Part shown: piece by piece, positions 1 through 5,771 of the stretch
How the letters are laid out: each line of letters opens with the position of its first letter
Numbering within the stretch: the first letter of the stretch is position 1
Source: Bacilli bacterium
GTDB taxonomy: Bacteria > Bacillota_I > Bacilli_A > RF39 > UBA660
Length of the DNA stretch: 9,531 nt
NCBI GenBank assembly: GCA_900757295.1
Contig: CAAENH010000152.1
Span: 1-9,531, forward strand
Direction of reading: 5' to 3'
The notes under the pieces: model-generated
Seen by the model: only the letters and a program-made list of their open reading frames with translations
Database searches by the model: none
What the model was told of the DNA's origin: nothing
Position numbers and translations under genes: made by a program

Positions 1-23
1 GAGTCCCACTTGAAATTTGTTAT

Positions 24-64
24 AAAAAATAGTATTTGAACATTTCTCAAATACTACTATTTTT
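24..64 (-). terminator. Duplicate copy of the tRNA-Leu terminator
   Basis: This is a perfect copy of the terminator at 161-201, carried inside the 82-bp direct repeat. On the minus strand it is a hairpin with a 7-nt loop and a 3-nt bulge, followed by a run of T. No complete gene precedes it here, only the 19-base tRNA remnant, so it is probably a passenger of the duplication or a backup terminator for the tRNA. Confidence 0.65.
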
Positions 65-82
65 GGTACCGATGGTGGGACT
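64..82 (-). pseudogene. tRNA-Leu 3'-end remnant
   Basis: These 19 bases are identical to the 3' end of the intact tRNA-Leu at 201-219: CCA, discriminator A, the 3' acceptor strand, and most of the 3' T-stem and T-loop. Identity stops at base 83, inside the T-loop (a instead of c at 220). The rest of the tRNA is absent, so this is not a functional gene. Partial 3' copies of a tRNA beside an intact one are what site-specific integration into tRNA genes leaves behind, but no integrase is visible in the window. Confidence 0.75.
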
Positions 83-98
83 ATATAACCCGCGTCGG

Positions 99-123
99 GA
101 AAATAGTCCACTGGACTATTTTC
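99..123. repeat. 25-bp near-perfect palindrome in the repeat spacer
   Basis: Two perfect 12-base arms (gaaaatagtcca and tggactattttc) surround a single central c at 111. It lies in the 55-bp spacer (83-137) between the two direct repeats. Immediately to its left is a second small hairpin at 89-99 (cccg-cgt-cggg). A 1-nt loop cannot form in RNA without opening some pairs, so this is more likely a DNA-level palindrome, such as a protein site or recombination junction, than an efficient terminator. Confidence 0.85.
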
Positions 124-137
124 TAATCCTCCTTTTC

Positions 138-219
138 GAGTCCCACTTGAAATTTGTTATAAAAAATAGTATTTGAACATTTCTCAAATACTACTATTTT
201 TGGTACCGATGGTGGGACT
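138..219. repeat. 82-bp direct repeat, copy 2 (joined to the intact tRNA-Leu)
   Basis: This is the second perfect copy of the 82-bp repeat. Here it runs without interruption into the complete tRNA-Leu gene, so this copy is the likely parent and copy 1 the derivative. Identity ends at base 219 inside the T-loop of the tRNA. Confidence 0.95.
161..201 (-). terminator. Intrinsic terminator of tRNA-Leu
   Basis: On the minus strand, directly after the encoded CCA, an A-run leads into a stem (outer arms aaaaatag and ctattttt, inner arms tatttga and tcaaata). There is a 7-nt loop and a 3-nt (tag) bulge on the 5' arm, and the stem is followed by a run of six T. The stem is AT-rich and bulged, so it may be only moderately efficient. 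Its position makes it the natural end of the tRNA transcript. Confidence 0.75.
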
Positions 220-283
220 CGAACCCACATGGTTTCCCGCCAGATTTTGAGTCTGGTGCGTCTGCCAATTCCGCCACATCGGC
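201..283 (-). tRNA. tRNA-Leu, anticodon CAA
   Basis: The gene is 83 nt long including an encoded CCA. Reading the minus strand: 7-bp acceptor stem GCCGATG/CATCGGT, D-arm with a GCG/CGC stem, anticodon stem CCAGA/TCTGG around the loop CTCAAAA (anticodon CAA, plus-strand 247-249), a short class II variable arm with a GG/CC stem and GAAA loop, T-arm GTGGG-TTCGAGT-CCCAC, discriminator A and CCA. The discriminator A and the class II arm fit leucine identity, and the CAA anticodon reads UUG codons. A promoter lies upstream at 314-342 and a terminator directly downstream. The 3' end is duplicated at 64-82. Confidence 0.97.
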
Positions 284-313
284 TTATTGTTTTTTGTTTT
301 TTTAGACTTTCTT

Positions 314-342
314 AATATATCATATTTTTATTTTTTTGTCTA
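314..342 (-). promoter_or_regulatory. Sigma-A type promoter for tRNA-Leu
   Basis: On the minus strand, a -35 box TAGACA (337-342) is separated by exactly 17 bp from a -10 box TATATT (314-319). Transcription would begin near 307, giving a leader of about 24 nt before the mature tRNA at 283. It is divergent from the clpE promoter, which starts only 20 bp away. Confidence 0.65.
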
Positions 343-362
343 GTACTATAATGTATTTTCTC

Positions 363-391
363 TTGACTATTTGGAAAATTTAATGTAGAAT
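363..391 (+). promoter_or_regulatory. Sigma-A type promoter for clpE
   Basis: -35 TTGACT (363-368), 17-bp spacer, -10 TAGAAT (386-391), about 32 bases of leader to the start codon. I see no CtsR-type heptad repeats (GGTCAAA-like) or CIRCE inverted repeat around it, so the stress control typical of clpE in Bacillus and Listeria is not evident here. Confidence 0.75.
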
Positions 392-430
392 ATATAATAT
401 TTTAATAAAAGAAAAGAGGAATTATAGTAT

Positions 431-2779
431 ATGATATGTTCACAATGTAAAAAACGCACTGCAGTTGTATTTATAAACAAAATTGAAAATGGCGTTTCTT
501 CAATGGAAGGCTTATGTAAAGAGTGTGCAAAAAAACGTGGATTAGATGTTCCTGAGACTAATACAAATCAGTCTACTTCTAATCAAACGAATAATAATAT
601 AGATATGAATAATATGTCAAAACAATTAGAGTCTTTGTTTAAGGATTTATCTTCTAATTTAAAATTGGAAAATCTTGAAAATATGGATTTTGAAAATTTT
701 GAATCTGATGGTGATGAAGATGTTGATGATGAAAATGCTCCAGAGGGTATTTCTATGGGAATTCCTATTGGATCTATCTTTGCTAATTTTGTTCCTAAAA
801 AACAAAAAGATGAGGAAGAAACTAATGGTGGTAGACAAAAGGTTAAAGTTGAATCAAAGAAATCTAAGAAAAAGAAGAAATATCTTGATACTTTTGGAAC
901 AAATTTAACTCAAAAAGCTAAAAATAATGAACTTGATATGGTTATTGGTCGTGATAAAGAAATTCAAAGAGTTATACAAATCTTAAATAGACGTACAAAA
1001 AATAATCCTTGTTTGATTGGTGAACCAGGTGTTGGTAAAACAGCAATTGCTCAAGGTTTAGCTATAAAAATTGCTAATAATAATGTTCCAGCAAAACTTT
1101 TAAATAAAGAAGTTTATTTATTAGATATGACATCTGTTATAGCTGGTACTCAATTTAGAGGACAATTTGAAGCCCGTATGAAAGGTATTATTGATGAATG
1201 TAAAGAATTCAAGAATATTATTCTTGTAATAGATGAAATTCACAATATAATTGGAGCAGGAGATGGAGAACATTCTATGAATGCTGCTAATATTTTAAAA
1301 CCATCACTTGCAAATGGAGAAATTCAATTAATAGGTACTACTACTTTAAGAGAATATAGAAAATATATAGAAAAAGATACTGCATTGGAAAGAAGATTTC
1401 AACAAGTTTTAGTTGAAGAACCTAATATCGATGATACAATTTCAATTTTAACAGGAATAAAGAAATATTATGAAGAATATCACAAAGTAAAAATTTCAAA
1501 TGATGTTATAAAACAAGCAGTTATAATGTCTGAAAAATACATTCATGATAGATTTTTGCCAGATAAAGCAATTGATATTTTAGATGAGGCTTGTTCTAGA
1601 ATTAATCTTGAAAATAAAGAATTGTTTAAACTTGAAATGTTAAAACAAGAACTTGCTGATGTTCAAGCACAAAAAGAAGATGCTGCACAAGCAGATTCAA
1701 CAGAAGATTATCAAAAAGCAGCAGATTTAAAAACTAAAGAATGTAGATTAATTGAAGAAATTGACCATTTAAATAGTACAATAAAATTAAAATCTTTAAC
1801 AGTTCAAGATATAGCACAAGTTATTGAAAATTGGACTAAAATTCCAGTTAAAAAAATTACAGAAGCAGAGACACAAAAACTATTGAATCTTGAAACAAAT
1901 CTTCATAAAAGAGTTATTGGTCAAGATAAAGCAGTATGTGCAGTTTCTAGAGCAATAAGAAGAAATCGTGCAGGACTTCAAAGTACAAAACGTCCACCAT
2001 CATTCATATTTGTTGGACCAACAGGTGTTGGAAAAACAGAACTTGCAAAAAGCTTAGCATATGAAATGTTTGGATCAGAAGACTCAATAATAAGAGTAGA
2101 TATGTCTGAATATATGGAAAGCCACTCAACAGCAAAACTTATTGGTGCACCTCCAGGATATGTTGGATATGATGATGCAGGTCAACTTACTGAAAAAGTA
2201 AAAAGAAAACCATATTCTATTATATTATTTGATGAAATTGAAAAAGCACACCCTGATGTATTTAACATTTTATTACAAGTATTAGATGATGGAAAACTTA
2301 CAGATTCACAAGGAAATGTTGTTAGTTTCCAAAATACAATTATAATTATGACATCAAATGCAGGTTCAAATGTTAATACAAATTCAATTGGTTTTGATAA
2401 AAAAACAGTTGATAATAATAAAATAGAAGAAAATCTAAAACAAGTTTTTAGACCTGAATTTTTAAATAGAATAGATGAAATTATAGTATTTGATTCATTA
2501 ACAAAACCTGAATTATTACAAATTGTTGAATTAATGTTAAAAGATACAGTAAAAGCTTTAGCAGACAAAAATATTTCTTTAAATGTTTCAGAAAATGCAA
2601 AAGATTTTATATTAGAAAAAGGAACTAATTTGAAATATGGTGCAAGACCTTTAAGAAGAGCTATTCAAAGATATGTTGAAGATGAAATTTCTGAAATGAT
2701 TTTAAAAGGTGATGTCCATGATGGGCAAACTATTAATGTTGACATAAAAAATAATGAATTAAAATTTAATGTTGAATAA
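431..2779 (+). CDS. clpE: ClpE-type ATP-dependent unfoldase with N-terminal zinc finger
   Basis: This is a 782-residue Hsp100/Clp AAA+ ATPase that unfolds proteins for degradation by ClpP in the cytoplasm. A four-cysteine zinc finger (C3, C6, C29, C32) replaces the ClpN repeats of ClpC and ClpA, which is the hallmark of ClpE. It is followed by a disordered Asn-rich, acidic, then Lys-rich linker (about 36-150). AAA1 has Walker A GEPGVGKT (197-204), Walker B D268/E269 and arginine finger ALERRF (318-323). A middle coiled coil with a UVR-like segment lies at about 425-448. AAA2 has Walker A GPTGVGKT (529-536), Walker B D601/E602, FRPEFLNRID (673-682) and sensor-2 GAR (737-739). The IGF loop (653-655) matches the ClpP-docking tripeptide. 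The ATG follows a GAGGA site (416-420). All catalytic residues are intact; ClpP is not in the window. A ClpC-like name is the alternative. Confidence 0.93.
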   Translation: MICSQCKKRTAVVFINKIENGVSSMEGLCKECAKKRGLDVPETNTNQSTSNQTNNNIDMNNMSKQLESLFKDLSSNLKLENLENMDFENFESDGDEDVDDENAPEGISMGIPIGSIFANFVPKKQKDEEETNGGRQKVKVESKKSKKKKKYLDTFGTNLTQKAKNNELDMVIGRDKEIQRVIQILNRRTKNNPCLIGEPGVGKTAIAQGLAIKIANNNVPAKLLNKEVYLLDMTSVIAGTQFRGQFEARMKGIIDECKEFKNIILVIDEIHNIIGAGDGEHSMNAANILKPSLANGEIQLIGTTTLREYRKYIEKDTALERRFQQVLVEEPNIDDTISILTGIKKYYEEYHKVKISNDVIKQAVIMSEKYIHDRFLPDKAIDILDEACSRINLENKELFKLEMLKQELADVQAQKEDAAQADSTEDYQKAADLKTKECRLIEEIDHLNSTIKLKSLTVQDIAQVIENWTKIPVKKITEAETQKLLNLETNLHKRVIGQDKAVCAVSRAIRRNRAGLQSTKRPPSFIFVGPTGVGKTELAKSLAYEMFGSEDSIIRVDMSEYMESHSTAKLIGAPPGYVGYDDAGQLTEKVKRKPYSIILFDEIEKAHPDVFNILLQVLDDGKLTDSQGNVVSFQNTIIIMTSNAGSNVNTNSIGFDKKTVDNNKIEENLKQVFRPEFLNRIDEIIVFDSLTKPELLQIVELMLKDTVKALADKNISLNVSENAKDFILEKGTNLKYGARPLRRAIQRYVEDEISEMILKGDVHDGQTINVDIKNNELKFNVE
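2739..2765 (+). promoter_or_regulatory. Possible promoter inside the clpE 3' end
   Basis: A perfect TTGACA (2739-2744) and a TAAAAT (2760-2765) lie in the last codons of clpE, but the spacing is only 15 bp, shorter than optimal. If used, its transcript would start near 2772 and carry the terminator hairpin at 2783-2813 as a leader before trmFO. Such boxes also arise by chance in AT-rich DNA. Confidence 0.25.
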
Positions 2780-2782
2780 TTA

Positions 2783-2813
2783 AAAGTTCTCTGCATTTTT
2801 GCAGAGACTTTTT
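2783..2813 (+). terminator. Intrinsic terminator after clpE
   Basis: The stem aaag(t)tctctgca / tgcagagacttt has one bulged t and a short T loop, and continues into a run of five T. It begins three bases after the clpE stop codon and is the clearest rho-independent terminator in the window. trmFO starts 24 bases after the T-run. Confidence 0.88.
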
Positions 2814-2837
2814 AATGAAAAAAGGAAGGAAAATAAA

Positions 2838-4190
2838 ATGGTAGATTATATAACAATAATAGGTGGAGGATTAGCTGGAAGTGAAGCTGCATATCAAATA
2901 GCAAAAAGAGGAATAAAGGTAAAATTGTATGAGATGAAGCCTGATAAATTTACAGAAGCACATAGTAATAAAAATTTGGCTGAGATAGTATGTAGTAACT
3001 CGTTCAAATCTAATTTACATACAAATGCATGTGGTTTGTTAAAAGAAGAATTAAGAAAACTAGACTCATTGCTAATAAGAATAGCAGATGAAACACAAAT
3101 ACCAGCAGGACAAGCATTAGCAGTAGATAGAGAATTGTTTTCACAAAAAGTAACAGAAGAATTAGAAAAGAATCCATTAATAGAAATAATTCATCAAGAA
3201 GTAACAGAAATAGAAAAAATTGCAGAAAAAGGAATTGTAATAATTGCAACAGGACCATTAACATCAGAAGGATTATCAAAAGAAATCTCTAAAATAACTG
3301 GAGAAGATAAATTACATTTTTATGATGCAGCTGCACCAATTGTTACAAAAGAAAGCATCGATTTTAATATTGCTTTTTTTGGTAATAGATATGAACAAGA
3401 AAAAGGAAAAGATGAAACAATAGATGATTGGAAAGAAAGATTACACAAACAAGAAGCAAGTTATATAAATTTACCAATGAATAAAGATGAATATGAAAAA
3501 TTTGTAGAAGAATTAATAAATGCTGAAGTTATAACATTACATGAATTTGAAAAAAGAGAGATATTTGAAGGTTGTATGCCGGTAGAAGTAATGGCAAAAA
3601 GGGGAAAAGATACATTAAGATATGGACCATTAAAACCAGTTGGATTTGATGATCCAAGAACAGGAAAAAGACCATATGCAGTAATTCAATTGAGGCAAGA
3701 TAATGAATTAGGAACAATTTATAATATAGTTGGATTTCAAACAAATTTAAAATATGGAGAACAGAAAAGAGTATTTGGAATGATTCCTGGATTACAAAAT
3801 GCTGAATTTGTAAAATATGGAGTTATGCATAGAAACACATATATAAATTCAACGAAATTATTAGATAACACATATAACTTCAAAGATAATAAAAATATTT
3901 ATTTTGCAGGACAAATTACTGGTGTTGAAGGTTATGTTGAATCAATTTCATCAGGAATGGTGTCAGCATTAAATGCAGTTGCACAAATAAAAAATGAAAG
4001 CAGAGTTGAATTTTCAAATTTAACAATGATAGGAGCATTGGCAAAATATATTTCAACAGCAAATGACAAATTTCAACCAATGAATGCAAATTTTGGAATT
4101 GTTCCAGAACTTCCAAAGAGAATAAAAGACAAAAAAATAAAGTATGGAATGTTAGCAGATAGGGCTATTGAGAACTTAAAAATTGATTAA
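2838..4190 (+). CDS. trmFO: TrmFO, folate-dependent tRNA (uracil-54-C5) methyltransferase
   Basis: The product is a 450-residue FAD enzyme that uses methylenetetrahydrofolate to make m5U54 (ribothymidine) in the tRNA T-loop. The N-terminus has the dinucleotide-binding motif IIGGGLAGSEAA (7-18). The AEIVCSNSFKSN motif carries C52 and FEGCMPVEVMAKRG carries C246, the two cysteine motifs tied to catalysis in this family. GKRPYAVIQLRQ, YNIVGFQTNLKYG, GVMHRNTYI, GQITGVEGYVES and FQPMNANFG are characteristic. It is somewhat longer than the usual ~435 residues, mainly because of a charged insertion at about 186-205, and a cysteine common in the following motif is leucine (YINLPM, L212). The ATG at 2838 has a good site (GGAAGGA, 2824-2830); a TTG at 2799 in the same frame lies inside the terminator hairpin and has no such site. 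The neighbours are not its usual topA or codY partners. No promoter fits the 24-base gap upstream. Confidence 0.94.
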   Translation: MVDYITIIGGGLAGSEAAYQIAKRGIKVKLYEMKPDKFTEAHSNKNLAEIVCSNSFKSNLHTNACGLLKEELRKLDSLLIRIADETQIPAGQALAVDRELFSQKVTEELEKNPLIEIIHQEVTEIEKIAEKGIVIIATGPLTSEGLSKEISKITGEDKLHFYDAAAPIVTKESIDFNIAFFGNRYEQEKGKDETIDDWKERLHKQEASYINLPMNKDEYEKFVEELINAEVITLHEFEKREIFEGCMPVEVMAKRGKDTLRYGPLKPVGFDDPRTGKRPYAVIQLRQDNELGTIYNIVGFQTNLKYGEQKRVFGMIPGLQNAEFVKYGVMHRNTYINSTKLLDNTYNFKDNKNIYFAGQITGVEGYVESISSGMVSALNAVAQIKNESRVEFSNLTMIGALAKYISTANDKFQPMNANFGIVPELPKRIKDKKIKYGMLADRAIENLKID

Positions 4191-4231
4191 CCAAAAAATG
4201 ATAAAATATTAAAAAAATTGACAAAAAACTC

Positions 4232-4260
4232 TTGCAAGAAATAAAGTCATATGATAGAAT
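4232..4260 (+). promoter_or_regulatory. Promoter for the coiled-coil protein gene
   Basis: TTGCAA (4232-4237), 17-bp spacer, TAGAAT (4255-4260); the -10 is identical to that of clpE. A perfect TTGACA at 4218-4223 lies 14 bp further upstream without a good -10 at the right distance. The leader to the start codon at 4343 would be about 75 nt. I see no terminator between trmFO and this promoter. Confidence 0.6.
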
Positions 4261-4342
4261 AACAAATAAATAAAATTCGGAAATAACAAAAGAAAGGAAT
4301 GTATTAAGAAGCAATCAACTTAATATAACAGGTTAAAAAAAG

Positions 4343-5626
4343 ATGGAAGAATTAATTAATGAATTAGATATATTTGTTAATGAAAAAGCAGTTTTAAGTG
4401 CTCAGATAAGAGATATAGAAAGCAAAAGAAATGAATTAGCAAAAGAAAGAAATACAAAAAAAGCACAAAATAAAATAAATAATGATGAAGATGTTTGGGC
4501 AGAAGTAAATTGCTTAGGAAAACAAATATCAGATTTAGGAAACCAAAGCCAATGGTTTCAAAATCAAATAAATTCTAAACTTTTAAGAGTTAGAGAACAA
4601 GCATTTATAGAAATAGATAATTTGATTGCTGAAAGTGTAAGAAAAAGTAGAATTATTAGTGAACAAATAGAAGAAAATAGAGACAATCTTGATCCAGAAG
4701 AAATTTATGAATTAACAGATAACATAAATGAAATAGGACAAAGTATGGCTAGAATTATGTTTGAAAAAAGATTGATCAAACATAATCAAATTGTTGATGT
4801 AATTAATTTATTTTCAACTACAGAAATAGAAGAAAGCCAAGAACAATCTGAACAAATAAATGAAATAATAGAAAAACAAGAAATTGAAAATAAAGAAGAA
4901 AACGAACAAGTTCAATTAATAAATGAAGAGCTAAAACCTATTGAAGAAATTGCTATTGATCCAGTATTAACAGATTATTATAATAATATAAATGAAATAA
5001 CTAAAAATTTAGAAAAAGAAATAATTACTTTAGAAGAAACTGAAGAAAATCAATTAGTTAATACAAATACAGAAGAACCAACAACGATAAAGAATATTGT
5101 TGTAAAAGTAGAAAATGGTGAATTAATATATAAAGCAGAATTAAGTAATGAAACAACAATAAAAATATATCCTGTTAAAGAAAAAATATTAGAAAAAGAA
5201 AAATTTGAAAGAGAAACATGGAAAAGAGAGTTAATAGAATATTCAGCAAAGAACTATAGAAACTTAAGAAATATAGCAATAAAGAAAATGGATCCAATTG
5301 TTTGTGAAATTTTAGATAGATTTGCAGTTCAATATGATGTTGACTCTCAAAATTTAGTATATAATTATGTTATGTCATTTTCATCAATAGATGATTACGA
5401 TTCAGATATATTACCAGCTATAACATATAATTTATCATATATAAATGAAGCAAAAATAAGTAAAAAAGAAATAAAAATTTTACAAAAAATAGTAAAAAAT
5501 TCAACACAAAATGCATTAGTAGATATAATTGGAAATGTAACACTATCAGAAAAAATAAAATGTTTTATGAAGAAAATATTTAATATAAGTAGTGCAAACA
5601 TATTACCAGAAGGAAATAAAGAATAA
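4343..5626 (+). CDS. Unrecognised Glu/Asn/Lys-rich coiled-coil protein
   Basis: I do not recognise this 427-residue protein. Visible architecture: a predicted coiled coil from residue 1 to about 157 (heptad-like Leu/Ile pattern, Q/E/N-rich); a strongly acidic, low-complexity linker at about 158-248 with repeated EQ/EN/EE pairs; a short beta-like segment at 249-277 (alternating hydrophobics in KNIVVKV and ELIYKAEL); and a mostly helical C-terminal domain at about 283-420. There is no signal peptide and no transmembrane segment, so a cytoplasmic location is likely. Three isolated cysteines (C57, C321, C407) do not form a metal site. An in-frame stop at 4334-4336 makes the ATG at 4343 the first possible start; only a weak AGG (4330-4332) precedes it, suggesting low translation. 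It has its own promoter and lies directly before the str promoter. A structural or scaffold role is a guess from the coiled coil only. Confidence 0.8.
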   Translation: MEELINELDIFVNEKAVLSAQIRDIESKRNELAKERNTKKAQNKINNDEDVWAEVNCLGKQISDLGNQSQWFQNQINSKLLRVREQAFIEIDNLIAESVRKSRIISEQIEENRDNLDPEEIYELTDNINEIGQSMARIMFEKRLIKHNQIVDVINLFSTTEIEESQEQSEQINEIIEKQEIENKEENEQVQLINEELKPIEEIAIDPVLTDYYNNINEITKNLEKEIITLEETEENQLVNTNTEEPTTIKNIVVKVENGELIYKAELSNETTIKIYPVKEKILEKEKFERETWKRELIEYSAKNYRNLRNIAIKKMDPIVCEILDRFAVQYDVDSQNLVYNYVMSFSSIDDYDSDILPAITYNLSYINEAKISKKEIKILQKIVKNSTQNALVDIIGNVTLSEKIKCFMKKIFNISSANILPEGNKE

Positions 5627-5650
5627 TTAATAAATTTAATATAAAAAACA

Positions 5651-5679
5651 TTGACATAATAGGAAAAAAATGATAAAAT
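5651..5679 (+). promoter_or_regulatory. Strong promoter of the str operon (rpsL)
   Basis: Consensus TTGACA (5651-5656), exactly 17 bp, then TAAAAT (5674-5679) preceded by tga. This is the best promoter match in the window, as expected for ribosomal protein genes. Transcription should start near 5685-5687, giving a leader of about 86 nt. The -10 region shares the 19-mer aaaaaatgataaaatatta (5665-5683) with 4193-4211, just after trmFO. Confidence 0.8.
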
Positions 5680-5725
5680 ATTAACCGCAATACGAATTAT
5701 TTTTAATAATTTGTTTGCGGTTAAT
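5680..5725 (+). promoter_or_regulatory. Long hairpin at the start of the rpsL leader
   Basis: Perfect 11-base arms attaaccgcaa (5680-5690) and ttgcggttaat (5715-5725) enclose a second perfect 7-base stem, aattatt/aataatt (5695-5711), with a TTT loop; small internal loops tacg and tgt separate the two stems. The predicted transcription start falls inside the left arm, so the RNA would keep ccgcaa/ttgcgg plus the inner stem. T-rich sequence follows (5721-5735), so it could act as a weak attenuator, as a stabilising 5' cap, or at the DNA level as an operator overlapping the start site. Confidence 0.6.
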
Positions 5726-5771
5726 TTAATTTTTAGAATTAAATAAAATTAGGGAAAGAGGTGAAATTTAA

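Larger units (their letters stand above)
1..82. repeat. 82-bp direct repeat, copy 1 (tRNA-Leu 3' end plus terminator)
   Basis: This segment is identical, base for base, to 138-219 (offset 137). Read on the minus strand it holds the last 19 bases of tRNA-Leu (64-82), the AT-rich terminator hairpin, and about 23 bases beyond it. Its ends are inverted repeats of each other (agtcccac at 2-9, gtgggact at 75-82). Because the window begins at base 1 of the repeat, its true left boundary is unknown; it may be part of a longer 137-bp tandem array. The identity is seen directly; the origin (integration scar, tandem amplification or assembly error) is inference. Confidence 0.95.
135..223. repeat. 12-bp inverted repeat of the tRNA T-arm flanking the terminator
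   Basis: ttcgagtcccac at 135-146 is the exact reverse complement of gtgggactcgaa at 212-223, which is the T-loop and 3' T-stem of tRNA-Leu. The plus strand at 135-146 therefore carries a fragment of the tRNA in the opposite orientation, facing the real gene, with the terminator hairpin between them. No matching 5' T-stem or acceptor stem precedes 135, so it is not a second tRNA gene. Confidence 0.85.

Noticed and set aside
1..111. Open frame on the minus strand starting with GTG at 111 and running off the left edge (37 codons).
   Set aside because: It reads through the tRNA remnant and the duplicated terminator, and its only Shine-Dalgarno-like sequence is about 16 nt from the GTG. Such frames arise by chance across tRNA-derived repeats.
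1..219. CRISPR array from the repeated sequence.
   Set aside because: There are only two copies, 82 bp long, explained by the tRNA 3' end and terminator, with a single 55-bp spacer and no cas genes.
2182..2568. Antisense open frame inside clpE (and similar ones inside trmFO, rpsG and fusA, such as 8392-8835).
   Set aside because: They are shadows of strongly conserved genes in AT-rich DNA, without ribosome sites or recognisable protein features.
2799..2837. Longer trmFO starting at TTG 2799.
   Set aside because: The TTG lies inside the clpE terminator hairpin, has no ribosome site, and the extra residues do not resemble the family N-terminus; the ATG at 2838 has a good site and begins right before the FAD motif.
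4299..4307. Two-codon minigene ATG-TAT-TAA in the leader of the coiled-coil protein gene.
   Set aside because: The nearby aaagga abuts the ATG with no spacing, so translation is unlikely, and such short frames occur by chance.
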